Assembly: GCA_947652735.1 (NCBI GenBank)
Contig: CANTEG010000006.1
Location: forward strand, 1 to 64,000
DNA from: an uncultured Lachnospiraceae bacterium
GTDB lineage: Bacteria > Bacillota > Clostridia > Lachnospirales > Lachnospiraceae
DNA length: 64,000 bases
Direction of reading: 5' to 3'
Part shown: positions 1 through 9,700 of the stretch, in pieces
Position numbering within the stretch: position 1 is the first letter of the stretch
Layout: every line of letters begins with the position of its first letter
Made by a program: the position numbers and the translations under genes
The notes under the pieces: generated by a model
What the model was told of the DNA's origin: nothing
Seen by the model: the letters and a program-made list of their open reading frames with translations, nothing else
The model's database searches: none

Positions 1-65
1 AGTGTCAGAAACAAAGTGTGATTTGAAACCTTTCATTACTTCAGCACTGGAACAGTGTTATTTTT

Positions 66-96
66 CAGCGTAGCAATTGCTACGCTGTTTCTTTCT
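66..96 (+). terminator. Intrinsic terminator of an upstream gene
   Basis: A perfect 9-bp inverted repeat (CAGCGTAGC / GCTACGCTG) with an AATT loop is followed by the T-rich tract TTTCTTTCT. It would end transcription of a gene lying left of the window. Frame 2 is open from base 2 to a TAG at 71-73 inside the hairpin and could be the tail of that gene, but this is too short to identify. Confidence 0.75.
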
Positions 97-132
97 GGTT
101 GATTTTTTCAACTTAAATATCGTATGTCTCCA

Positions 133-161
133 TTGTGGGATATAATAACTCCTATTATAAT
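133..161 (+). promoter_or_regulatory. Putative promoter for the XRE-regulator operon
   Basis: A -35-like TTGTGG (133-138) and a perfect -10 TATAAT (156-161) are 17 bp apart, about 35 bp before the regulator's start codon. The -35 match is partial, so this is a candidate only. Confidence 0.45.
141..159. promoter_or_regulatory. Palindromic candidate operator overlapping the promoter
   Basis: TATAATA and TATTATA form a perfect 7-bp inverted repeat with a 5-nt spacer (ACTCC). It sits between the -35 and -10 and overlaps the -10, directly upstream of an XRE-type regulator. Autoregulation is an inference: AT-rich palindromes also arise by chance in low-GC DNA. Confidence 0.35.
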
Positions 162-195
162 TAAAAAAATAAGATAAATTCGGAGGTAGTGCTTT

Positions 196-1329
196 ATGAA
201 TTTTTTAAAGCTTTCTGATAATATTGCCATGCACAGGCGAAATAAAAATGTAACACAGGATGAACTTGCAAGATTTATCGGTGTAACAAAGGCGTCAGTG
301 TCCAAGTGGGAAAATGGGCAAAGTATGCCTGATATTATGATTTTACCATCACTTGCTTCATTTTTTGACATTTCTATTGATGAGCTTATAGGGTATGAAC
401 CATATTTAAGTGACGAGCAGATTTTTAAAATATATGATGACTTAAAGAGAAGTTTTGCCCAAAAACCATATGAGTCTGTAATCAGTGAGTGTGACATGCT
501 TGTAAAAAAGTATTATTCCTGTTATCCGTTTTTGTTTAGTATATGCAGGCTGTATTTAAATCACTATAAGCTTGCGGGGGACAGTGCAGGGGAGCAGGCG
601 CTTCTTTCAAAGCTTGTAGATATTGCAGAGCACATACTGAAACATTGCAGGGATATACAGGTGTGCACTGCTACAATAGAAATTAAGGCAGCGGCAGATT
701 TGTTTTTGGGGAATACTGACAGTGTAGTTGCAGCGCTTGGAGACAGGGTGGAGAATAAATTCACCTATATGGGAAATACGTCAACCCTGATTATGGCATA
801 TCAGATGCAGGGCGATATGGCTATGGCAAATCAAACGGCACAGATTGAAATGTATACGGATATCATGGGATTGATTGTTACAGCCGTTATTTATATTGAG
901 ATTAATATTTCAAATAAGAATGTCTGTTATGACACTATAGAACGTGTGGAGCAGGTTATGGATGCCTATCATATAAAAAAGCTTCACCCAAATACTGCTG
1001 CACAATTTCATTTTCAGGCGGCAATTGCAAAATGTGTAAACAACGATTATGAGGATGCAATTTCTTATCTTGAACAATTTGTGGGTGACATAGAAACGCT
1101 TATGGTTGAGGATGAAATGACAATTCATGGTGATGAATATTTTACTATGTTTGACAGTTGGTTTGAGCATTTTAGAAGGGACTCTAATATTCCGCGGGAT
1201 GCAAAGCTTGTGTGGAATGATATGGTACAAATGTTTCATATGCCTGTGTTTGAACCATTGAAAGAAAATATCAAATTTAAAAGATTGAAGAAAAGGCTTG
1301 AGGGAGGCATGGAGCATGGAAAAAATTAA
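196..1329 (+). CDS. XRE-family transcriptional regulator with long helical C-terminal region
   Basis: Likely a cytoplasmic DNA-binding regulator of 377 residues. Residues 5-65 form a lambda-repressor-like helix-turn-helix (pattern TQDELARFIGVTKASVSKWE, then PDI..LP.LA..F.IS.DEL), typical of XRE proteins. The remaining ~310 residues look alpha-helical and TPR-like, as in regulators that sense a ligand or peptide through a C-terminal helical domain; no ligand can be named. The start follows a GGAGGT ribosome-binding site at 182-187. The gene runs straight into a PLDc_N membrane protein and an ABC exporter (14-nt and 4-nt overlaps), so it probably controls that operon and perhaps itself through the palindrome at 141-159. 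Confidence 0.85.
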   Translation: MNFLKLSDNIAMHRRNKNVTQDELARFIGVTKASVSKWENGQSMPDIMILPSLASFFDISIDELIGYEPYLSDEQIFKIYDDLKRSFAQKPYESVISECDMLVKKYYSCYPFLFSICRLYLNHYKLAGDSAGEQALLSKLVDIAEHILKHCRDIQVCTATIEIKAAADLFLGNTDSVVAALGDRVENKFTYMGNTSTLIMAYQMQGDMAMANQTAQIEMYTDIMGLIVTAVIYIEINISNKNVCYDTIERVEQVMDAYHIKKLHPNTAAQFHFQAAIAKCVNNDYEDAISYLEQFVGDIETLMVEDEMTIHGDEYFTMFDSWFEHFRRDSNIPRDAKLVWNDMVQMFHMPVFEPLKENIKFKRLKKRLEGGMEHGKN

Positions 1330-1519
1330 GGAGTTTTTACCACTGTTAATACCAATTATTATTGTGCAGATGATATTGCTGTTTGTCGCAATCAGACACA
1401 TTTTAACCCATAACACATATAAGAGGGGAAACAGAACAATCTGGCTTATTATAACGATTGTATTAATGAATTATGTGGGTCCTATAATATATTTTCTTTT
1501 CGGAAAGGAAGATGAGTGA
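1316..1519 (+). CDS. Small PLDc_N-domain membrane protein (YxlE-like)
   Basis: A 67-residue protein with two predicted transmembrane helices (about residues 6-27 and 38-60). The end, NYVGPIIYFLFGKEDE, matches the PLDc_N signature, a short domain found at the N-terminus of cardiolipin synthases and alone in small proteins such as Bacillus YxlE. I chose ATG 1316, preceded by AGGGAGG at 1301-1307, over a TTG at 1298 that has no ribosome-binding site. It overlaps the regulator upstream by 14 nt and the ABC ATPase downstream by one base (TGATG). The order PLDc_N, ATPase, permease resembles Bacillus yxlEFG; a regulatory or accessory role to the transporter is inferred. Confidence 0.75.
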   Translation: MEKIKEFLPLLIPIIIVQMILLFVAIRHILTHNTYKRGNRTIWLIITIVLMNYVGPIIYFLFGKEDE

Positions 1520-2250
1520 TGGATGTGCTTACAATGAAAAACGTGTCAAAATCATTTGGTTCAAATAAAATAATAAAGGATTTAAGTTTAAGTATTCCGA
1601 CAGGCTCTGTGTACGGATTTATCGGACAAAACGGGGCAGGAAAAACAACGACAATGAAAATGATTACGGGAATGCTTTCCGTTGACAGTGGGGACATATA
1701 TGTGGAAGGAGAACGGGTTGCTTTTGGCAAAAACAAGACAAACAGATATGTGGGATATCTTCCCGATGTCCCTGAGTTTTACAGTTATATGACTGCTTAT
1801 GAATATTTAATGCTGTGCGGTTCTATAACAGGCATGCCGAAAATGGAAACAAAAAAGAGAGCCTGTGACCTTCTTGACATGGTAGGTCTTGAAAATAACA
1901 AAAAGCGCATCAAAGGCTTTTCAAGGGGAATGAAGCAAAGACTTGGAGTTGCACAGGCTCTTTTGCATAAGCCCAGGCTTTTGATATGCGATGAGCCCAC
2001 ATCTGCACTTGACCCATTGGGACGCAGGGAACTGCTTGATATCATTGTATCATTAAAGGGAGAGACAACGGTGCTTTTTTCCACCCACATACTGGAAGAT
2101 GTGGAAAAGGTGTGTGACCATATTGCAATTTTAAATAAGGGAAAAATTTTACTAAGCGGAACCTTGGACGAGATAAAGACTTCCGGTGAAGGGCAAAAAC
2201 AAAGTCTGGAGGAGTTATATTTATCAATGATTGTGGAGGATGAACAATGA
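1519..2250 (+). CDS. ABC transporter ATP-binding protein (ABC-2 exporter type)
   Basis: ATPase subunit of 243 residues. It has Walker A GQNGAGKTT (about residues 36-44), a signature-region motif FSRGMKQ (about 133-139) and Walker B LLICDEP (about 153-159), followed by the D-loop SALDP and an H-loop histidine in STHILEDVE. This arrangement is typical of CcmA/YxlF-type ATPases that drive export with an ABC-2 permease. ATG 1519 is chosen over an in-frame GTG at 1516 because it forms a TGATG coupling with the preceding stop. The permease overlaps its 3' end by 4 nt. The substrate is unknown; antimicrobial or peptide export is common for this type but is not shown here. Confidence 0.9.
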   Translation: MDVLTMKNVSKSFGSNKIIKDLSLSIPTGSVYGFIGQNGAGKTTTMKMITGMLSVDSGDIYVEGERVAFGKNKTNRYVGYLPDVPEFYSYMTAYEYLMLCGSITGMPKMETKKRACDLLDMVGLENNKKRIKGFSRGMKQRLGVAQALLHKPRLLICDEPTSALDPLGRRELLDIIVSLKGETTVLFSTHILEDVEKVCDHIAILNKGKILLSGTLDEIKTSGEGQKQSLEELYLSMIVEDEQ

Positions 2251-3026
2251 CGGCATATATTGCTTTTTTAAAAAAAGAATTTATGGAAATGGCAAGAACG
2301 GGAAAGCTGACAATATTGGCCGCTTTATTTTTGTTGTTTGGAATTATGAATCCAGCCATTGCAAAGCTGACACCTTATATTTTGAAAATGGTACTTGAAA
2401 GTGACAGCTTTCAGGAATCGGGCATTGTCGTTATTGGTGAAATTACCGTAAATGATACGGCATCATGGATACAGTTTTATAAAAATATCCCTATGGCACT
2501 TATTATATTTATTATTATGTTTAGTGGCATAATAACAAATGAGTATCAAAAAGGTACGCTCATTCCTCTTTATACTAAGGGTATATGTCCTGTTGTGGTA
2601 TATCTTGCAAAGCTTACATCACTGTTTCTTACGTGGACCTTGGGATATGCACTTACCTTTGGTGTGACCTATGCATATAATCAATATTATTGGAAAAATG
2701 AAGCTGCAAAGAATATATTGTTCAGTGCTTTTATTGTTTATATTCTTGGTGTCTTTTTAATATTTCTTATGCTGCTTGTGTCAACCTTTTTAAATTCAAA
2801 TACGGCTGTGATGGTGGCAACAGCATGTGTATTCTTTCTGATGTATCTTATTTCAATTGTACCCGATATAAAAAAGTATTTGCCAACAAAGCTTATGGCA
2901 GCAAATGAACTTATGGTTGGCAAATCCATGCCTGTGGATTATACTATAAGCATAGCCGTAACACTGCTTTTGTCAGTGGCATTTATGGCAGGCTCGTGTA
3001 TTATTATAAAGAAAAAGCCGGTTTAG
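2247..3026 (+). CDS. ABC-2 type transporter permease
   Basis: A 259-residue membrane protein with about six hydrophobic segments (near 17-38, 82-102, 118-140, 158-180, 183-204 and 230-252) and a larger extracytoplasmic stretch after the first helix. This topology fits ABC-2 permeases of the YxlG/NosY kind. The start ATG overlaps the stop of the ATPase gene (ATGA), indicating translational coupling. It should form the channel partner of the ATPase encoded at 1519-2250. No substrate-specific feature is visible. Confidence 0.85.
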   Translation: MTAYIAFLKKEFMEMARTGKLTILAALFLLFGIMNPAIAKLTPYILKMVLESDSFQESGIVVIGEITVNDTASWIQFYKNIPMALIIFIIMFSGIITNEYQKGTLIPLYTKGICPVVVYLAKLTSLFLTWTLGYALTFGVTYAYNQYYWKNEAAKNILFSAFIVYILGVFLIFLMLLVSTFLNSNTAVMVATACVFFLMYLISIVPDIKKYLPTKLMAANELMVGKSMPVDYTISIAVTLLLSVAFMAGSCIIIKKKPV

Positions 3027-3057
3027 CAAAATAAACCGTGCAAGTGGGGAACAGGCA

Positions 3058-4470
3058 TTGAAAAAATATGAACATACAATAAAAAAGGTATATCCCGGGT
3101 CGATTGCTGAGGAGCTTTCCGTTTGTGAAGGTGATGTGCTTCTTGCAATTAATAATCAGGAAATCGAGGATGTATTTGATTACAGGTATCTGATTAATGA
3201 TGAATATATCGAGGTGCTTATCAGAAAGCCTGACGGTGAGGAATGGCTTCTTGAAATAGACAAGGACTATGATGAGGATTTGGGTGTGGAATTCGAAAAT
3301 GACATGATGAGTGAGTATAAGTCATGCTGCAACAAATGTATTTTCTGTTTTATTGACCAGATGCCACCCAATATGAGGGAAACCCTTTACTTCAAGGATG
3401 ACGACTCAAGGCTTTCTTTTTTGCAGGGAAATTATATTACATTAACAAACATGAGCGACAGGGATATAGACAGAATTATAAAAATGCAGCTTGCACCTAT
3501 AAATATATCTGTTCAGACAACCAATCCCAAGCTTCGGTGTGAGATGTTAAACAATCGTTTTGCGGGAGAAAAGCTGAAATATATTGACAGGCTTTATGAC
3601 GGACATGTTGAAATGAACGGACAAGTTGTGTGCTGTAAAGGTGTAAATGACGGTGCAGAGCTTGAACGTACCATCAATGATTTGGCAAATTACCTTCCGT
3701 TTATGAAAAGTGTTTCCGTAGTGCCGGCAGGAATTACGAAATACAGGGAAGGTCTTTATCCCATTGAACTTTTTAATGGGGATGAGGCAGCATATATTAT
3801 AGATATGATTGAAAAATACCAAAAGAAATTTTACGGGGAGTACGGTCTTCATTTTATTCATGCAAGTGATGAGTGGTACATTATGGCAGGAAGGGATTTT
3901 CCTGAGGAGGAACGGTACGACGGATATATACAGCTTGAAAACGGTGTGGGAATGATGCGGCTTTTTATTGAGGAGTTTTCCGAGGCTGTGGCGGCTTTAA
4001 AAGAGTCCGCAGAATATGATAAATTATCAGGGGCTTTTGAGCGGACACTTACTATCGTTACGGGAAAATTAACATATGATACAGTAAAGGCATTTGCGGA
4101 TAAGTTGATGGGATTGTTTCCGGGGCTTAAATTAAATGTTTTTGCAATCAGAAATGATTTCTTTGGTGAAACAATTACTGTGTCAGGGCTGATAACGGGT
4201 ACGGATTTAATAAACCAGCTAAAGGAGCAAAGAGATTTGGGCTGTGAGCTTGGAGAAGCTTTGCACATACCGTCAAATATGCTTAGAAGCGGAGAAAATG
4301 TATTTTTAGATGATATCACGGTAGGGGATGTTGAAGCGGAGCTTGGCATCAGGGTAGTAGTCGTTGATACAAGCGGGCATCATTTTGTTGAGGCGATAGT
4401 GAACAGCAATTATCATATGGACAGAATCAATGATGAAGGTTTTGTGTATATAAAAGGCTTTGACTGTTAG
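3058..4470 (+). CDS. DUF512 family Fe-S protein with N-terminal PDZ domain
   Basis: A 470-residue protein of the family annotated as putative Fe-S oxidoreductase related to NifB. Residues 5-70 form a PDZ-like domain (PGSIAEEL..CEGDVLLAIN). A radical-SAM-like core follows with a CxxCxxC cluster at Cys91, Cys94 and Cys97, then the C-terminal DUF512 region. The start is TTG 3058, after a purine-rich GTGGGGA at 3044-3050; no early in-frame ATG exists. In many Clostridia this gene lies next to the GTPase gene der, but here it follows the ABC exporter by 31 nt and der is not in the window. The reaction is not known for the family. Confidence 0.85.
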   Translation: MKKYEHTIKKVYPGSIAEELSVCEGDVLLAINNQEIEDVFDYRYLINDEYIEVLIRKPDGEEWLLEIDKDYDEDLGVEFENDMMSEYKSCCNKCIFCFIDQMPPNMRETLYFKDDDSRLSFLQGNYITLTNMSDRDIDRIIKMQLAPINISVQTTNPKLRCEMLNNRFAGEKLKYIDRLYDGHVEMNGQVVCCKGVNDGAELERTINDLANYLPFMKSVSVVPAGITKYREGLYPIELFNGDEAAYIIDMIEKYQKKFYGEYGLHFIHASDEWYIMAGRDFPEEERYDGYIQLENGVGMMRLFIEEFSEAVAALKESAEYDKLSGAFERTLTIVTGKLTYDTVKAFADKLMGLFPGLKLNVFAIRNDFFGETITVSGLITGTDLINQLKEQRDLGCELGEALHIPSNMLRSGENVFLDDITVGDVEAELGIRVVVVDTSGHHFVEAIVNSNYHMDRINDEGFVYIKGFDC

Positions 4471-4588
4471 AAAACGGAAATTCATGGGAAGTTTAATATG
4501 GATTATTGGGAGAAAATAGTGTAAAATAGCTCATATATTGTAATTAGCGGTTGTGGGAAATATTTGGTACATAACGGGAGGCTTGCAG

Positions 4589-6673
4589 ATGATTGGAAAA
4601 GGTATAATTAAAATAGGTTTGGCTGTGGGAATGTCTCTTTTTATGGGCATCGGAAACACAGCAAATATAATGCTTGAAACTGTTGATACGGAAATTATGT
4701 CAGTTTCGGATGAGGAAAATGCTACACCATCGGATGCGGCTTCGGATGTTGTGAATGTGGATTTTGATATTCCACAGAATTATATAGATGACGGGGTACG
4801 GGTAGGTGAGTATACACCACTTTTTTCCTTGTTTGCATCAACGAAACTGCCTTCGGCATATGACGCAAGGGATTACGGAGTCGTTACATCCGTCAAAAAT
4901 CAGGGCAGCTACGGAACCTGCTGGGCATTTGCTTCCATAGGAGCGGTTGAGTCCGCAGCCATATCCTCAGGGCTTGCAAAAAATCCTGATTATTCGGAAT
5001 ACCATCTTGCATATTTTACATACCACAATTCAAATGACCCTTTGGGCAATCTCGATGGTGATGAGACAAATGTGCTCTATAAGAATTACCTTGATATAGG
5101 AGGGAACAACTGGTTTGGCATGCTTTCCATGGCGGCATGGAGGGGACCTGCTGTGGACAGTGGCTATTTAAGCTATTCCAATGCATCACCGGATTCCTAT
5201 CTTAGTGGGGAGTTTGCGTTTGCCGATGCACTTCATTTACAAAAAGCATATGTTATCTCAATGAAAAATAAGGATGACGTTAAAAAACAGATTATGCAAA
5301 ACGGCGGTGTTGCGTCAGGTTTTGCTTCTTATAATGAATATTATAATTCATCAACAGGGGGATACTATCAAGATGTTTATCAGTCCACCAATCATGCCAT
5401 TATGATTATTGGATGGGATGACACATACAGTAAATCTAAGTTTAACGCAAATAATCAGCCATCAGCAGACGGCGCATGGCTTGTAAAAAACAGTTGGGGA
5501 AGTTCTTACAGTTACATTTGGATTTCATACGAGGATTTGGCATTGTCTAACAATGATGCATTTTCTTTTTATCCTGAAAGTGCAGACAACTATGACTACA
5601 ACTACCAGTATGACGGAACGTCAAACGCAGGAGTAACCGTCAATATGAATAATGGCGGCAGGCTGGCACAGGTATTTACCGTAAATGGAAGTGACTGGGA
5701 ACGGCTCAGTGCAGTGTCAATCATGCTTTTTGATGATAACATAAGCTACGAGGTGGAGATTTACAAAAATCCGGAGCCGGGAAATCCTGAAAGTGGAACG
5801 CTTATGGAGGCAAGTACTACAAGTGGTGTGACAACTTATGCAGGCTTTTACACAATACCGTTAAGTGAACCTGTGGATTTAAAAAGAGGAGAACGTTTTT
5901 CTGTCATCTTTACAATGAGTGACCTTGATACGGATGTTGCTGACAAAGGAGTAAAGTATATGGCAGATGCAAACCACTATGTAAGAGGTACGGATGAATC
6001 GGGCAATATTATCAATATTATAGAATATATCAACCATACTGAGCCTGACCAGTCCTATGCGGGAAGTGTGGGTTTGTGGAGAGACCTTCATACGAGTTAT
6101 ACGCCAAGAATAAAGGCATACACAAAAGAAATTTCTCCAAAGGTTTATGTTAAGTATCTCATTGTGGATAAAACAAGGGTGGAGCTTACAAAAGGTGAGA
6201 CTGCCAATATAAAAACCTTTGTACTTCCATTAAATGCGGAGAATAGGACAGTGACATACAAGTCCATGGAACCAAATTGTGTGTCGGTGGACAGCAGTGG
6301 AAATATAAAGGCTCTGGAAGCAGGCGTATTTTATATTTTGTGTACGGCATCAGACGGATACGGAGCGGCACAGATGGTAGAGGTTGTCGTAAATGTACCT
6401 GTTGAAAGTATTGGTTTAAGTAAAAACAAGTGTAATTTAAAAACAGGAGAAAGTCTGAAGCTTGAAACATATGTTATGCCTGAGGCGGCAGGAGATAAGA
6501 CGGTAGTTTGGTCAACCTCAGATGCTTCTGTTGTTACGGTGTCTGAGGATGGCGAGATTACTGCTGTTTCGGCTGGGGAAGCATATGTGAGCTGTGGAGC
6601 GGCAGACGGAAGTGGCATCGTAAGTACATGCAGGGTCACAGTGTCAGAAGCGGAGGCTGTAACAGGATTTTAA
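4589..6673 (+). CDS. Secreted papain-like (C1) cysteine protease with Big_2 domains
   Basis: An extracellular protein of 694 residues. It has a signal peptide (about 1-30) and a spacer, then a C1A peptidase domain opening with LPSAYDARDYG. The likely catalytic residues are Cys111 (in GSYGTCWAF), His about 269 (in TNHAIMIIGWDD) and Asn about 301 (in VKNSWGSS). A beta-rich region (about 340-510) resembles the lectin-like module common in bacterial C1 proteases. Two Big_2 immunoglobulin-like repeats (about 523-600 and 605-690) end the protein. ATG 4589 has a GGGAGG site upstream; the GTG at 4553 does not. No propeptide of the ERFNIN type is visible. It lies just upstream of a cellulase with similar Big_2 domains. 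Confidence 0.85.
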   Translation: MIGKGIIKIGLAVGMSLFMGIGNTANIMLETVDTEIMSVSDEENATPSDAASDVVNVDFDIPQNYIDDGVRVGEYTPLFSLFASTKLPSAYDARDYGVVTSVKNQGSYGTCWAFASIGAVESAAISSGLAKNPDYSEYHLAYFTYHNSNDPLGNLDGDETNVLYKNYLDIGGNNWFGMLSMAAWRGPAVDSGYLSYSNASPDSYLSGEFAFADALHLQKAYVISMKNKDDVKKQIMQNGGVASGFASYNEYYNSSTGGYYQDVYQSTNHAIMIIGWDDTYSKSKFNANNQPSADGAWLVKNSWGSSYSYIWISYEDLALSNNDAFSFYPESADNYDYNYQYDGTSNAGVTVNMNNGGRLAQVFTVNGSDWERLSAVSIMLFDDNISYEVEIYKNPEPGNPESGTLMEASTTSGVTTYAGFYTIPLSEPVDLKRGERFSVIFTMSDLDTDVADKGVKYMADANHYVRGTDESGNIINIIEYINHTEPDQSYAGSVGLWRDLHTSYTPRIKAYTKEISPKVYVKYLIVDKTRVELTKGETANIKTFVLPLNAENRTVTYKSMEPNCVSVDSSGNIKALEAGVFYILCTASDGYGAAQMVEVVVNVPVESIGLSKNKCNLKTGESLKLETYVMPEAAGDKTVVWSTSDASVVTVSEDGEITAVSAGEAYVSCGAADGSGIVSTCRVTVSEAEAVTGF

Positions 6674-6706
6674 GGGGCTGGCGTTTAAGTTTTAAGGAGG
6701 TTATGT

Positions 6707-9700
6707 ATGAAGATGAAGAAAAAGCTTTTATGGGGAATTTGTTCATGGATTTTGACAGTAGCTATGGTGCTTGGCATATTTTCATGCACACAGCTTTCGG
6801 CATGTGCGTCAACTTCAAGCAGTGTCAAGGCTACAATCAATAAACAGTCAGACAGCGGGACTTGGGCAGAGTACAATTATACCGTGAAAAACGGAACCTC
6901 AAGAGCGATTACCGACGTGAAAATAAAAATACCCGTGACAGGAAATCTGGCGGGCTTTCAATGCTGGGGAATGAACGCGGTGTATAGTAATGGTGTTATT
7001 ACCATTACACATACAGCACAGATAAAGGCAGGAGAGACATTCAGTTGTACCAATAATGCAAAGCTTGGATTTACGGGGGGAGCAACACTCGGAAAGCCAA
7101 CCGTTACATTTACATATGCACCAAAGGAAACATCCTCTTCAAAGTTAAAATACTCAGTGACAGGTGCAACGAAAAGCTTATCAAAGAGTGAAACTCCTGT
7201 AGGCATCCACGGTGCACTTACGCTTAAAACCGTGAGCGGATATAACGCTCCAATTATTGTCGACCAAAATGGAGACCCGTACCAGTTAAGAGGTGCAAGC
7301 ACACATGGAATACAGTGGTCGCAAATGTCTGCCTATGTCAATAAAAAGTCATTTCAGTCACTTCGGGATGAGTGGGGCGTAAATACCGTAAGACTTGCCT
7401 GCTATGTGACTCAGGACGGATATTTAAGGGGTCACCAGTCCGATATGGATAAAAAGATACAGGAGGGAGTTAAGGCTGCCACTGATCTTGGAATGTACGT
7501 GATTATAGATTGGCACATCCATGCGGAGAACCCTCTTGATTACATGAATGAGGCAAATACGTTCTTTAAAAAATATGCAACAAAATATAAATCCTACGAC
7601 AATGTAATATTTGAGATATGCAATGAGCCTGTGGGTGTTCCGTGGTACAACGGTTCAGGACGGGATTTGTATACCTACTGCAAAAAAATAAGCAAGACTA
7701 TACGAAACTGCGGCAGTAACGCACTTATCATTTGCGGAACAAATACATGGTCACAGGACGTTGACCAGGTTGCGGCAAAGCCGCTTGCAAATGATGGCAT
7801 AAAAAATGTGCTTTATTCATTCCATTTTTATTCGGGCACTCATTATGGTGACCTTATGAACAAATTTAAGACGGCAAATGCCGCAGGAACTCCTGTTTTT
7901 GTAACCGAGTTCGGAGTGTGTGACGCAAGCGGAAATGGAAATTTTGATACTGCAAATGCGGATGCGTGGATTAATCTGTGTGACTCTTACAATATCAGCT
8001 ATTGCTGTTGGAGTTTGTGTAACAAGGACGAGTCGGCATCCTATCTGAAACCATCCTGTACAAAGACGGAGGGCGGATGGACGTCCTCTGATGTTGCCAC
8101 GACAGGAATATGGCTCATCAATACATACCGTGCACATGAGGAAAAGGAAAAGGTAAGAAGCATAAAGCTGTCGGGTAAGGGCACCATTGCTTCGGTAAAT
8201 GCAGGCTATAAAAGTGCAGGAAAAGCAACGATTAAAATTACAAACAACGGCGGAGTTAATATAAAGAATCTTTCGGCGAAGCTATCCTCCGGAAAGAACT
8301 TTACAATCACCAAGAAGCTGGCAAGCACCAATCTTGCAAAGGGCAAATCTGTATCCATCCAAATCTCGCTTAAGGCGGGACTGGGAGTGGGAACCTATAC
8401 GGATACCTTGACCGTGAAGACAGGTACGGTAAAGAAGACACTTAAAATTACCCAAAAGGTAACAGCAGTTCCTGTAACCTCCGTAAAGCTTGACAAGACA
8501 ACGGCGGCGATAAAGGGCGGCAGTGCATTGACCTTAAAGGCAACAGTTCTGCCTACAAATGCTACCAATAAAAATGTAACATGGAGCACATCAAACAAAG
8601 AAGTGGCTACTGTTTCATCATCAGGAAAGGTAACTGCAAAAAGTACGGGAAAAGCAACAATAACTGTCAAGACAAAGAATGGTGGTTACACTGCAAAATG
8701 TGTCGTAAACGTCACAAATCCGCTGTCAGATTTTTCATTTGCAAAGGATGCAGGCAAGATAACAATAGGAGACAGTAAAAAGCTTACCATTACAACAAAG
8801 CCTGCAAATCCTGACCCATATACCATACAGTGGGAGAGTGACAATCCTGACGTGCTTTCCATAGATGCAGACGGAACCTTAACGGCAAACGATTATGGAA
8901 CAGCAAATATAAAAGCTGTGGCAAACGGAATTGAAAAAACGACTGCCATTACAGTTGTTCATCCGCTTGAGGGTATACAGTTAAATGCAAGTAAGGTTAT
9001 CATGGAGGAGGAACAACAGGATATCATAACAGCTTTACCTGTACCTGCTGATGCCATACTTGGTGATGTTACGTTTGTATCGGCTGATAACAGTGTGGCT
9101 ACGGTTGACAGCAAAGGATGTATTACAGCAGTTCATAACGGCTCAACTGTGATTACTGCAAAATGTAGTTCGAATGGTTCAGAATTTACGGCACAATATA
9201 CCGTAGAGGTATTTTATCTTACATTTAAAAATACCGAAACGAACATAAAAGACAGAACTCTTTATAATGAAATTCTTAAGAACTACGATAAAAATGGTGA
9301 TGGCGCTGTTACAAGAGATGAAGTGTTGGATGTGACAGAGCTAGATTTACATGGAAAAAATATCACATCTATTGCAGGACTGAATTACTTTACGGGACTA
9401 AAAAAGCTTGATTTAAGCGGAAATGCCATAACGGACGTAAGTCCGATAGCAAACCTTTCGCTTGACTACCTGAATCTTGAAAACAATAAAATAACGAGCA
9501 TAGCCCCATGGCGTGGGGGTAAGCTTGCTGCCGCCATGAAAACCGCAGCAGCTTCCCATGATATGGCATATTATGACAAGGTAACGGGAACATTGACCCA
9601 AAAGTACAGTATCGGTAAAGGAAATCAGATACAATTAAAGGAAGCGGCAACGGTACTGCCTGATAACGTGATAAATTATAAAATTAGAAAATGGAATGCT

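Noticed and set aside
2-73. Open frame at the left edge that could be the end of a gene
   Set aside because: Only 23 codons, ending inside the terminator hairpin; composition gives no identity, so it is mentioned only with the terminator.
4506-4527. Possible promoter before the cysteine protease
   Set aside because: TTGGGA and TAAAAT are only 10 bp apart, too close for a sigma-A promoter.
8470-9220. Repeat-rich DNA in the cellulase gene
   Set aside because: It encodes diverged Big_2 protein repeats, not a DNA repeat or CRISPR array; spacing and sequence vary as expected for protein domains.
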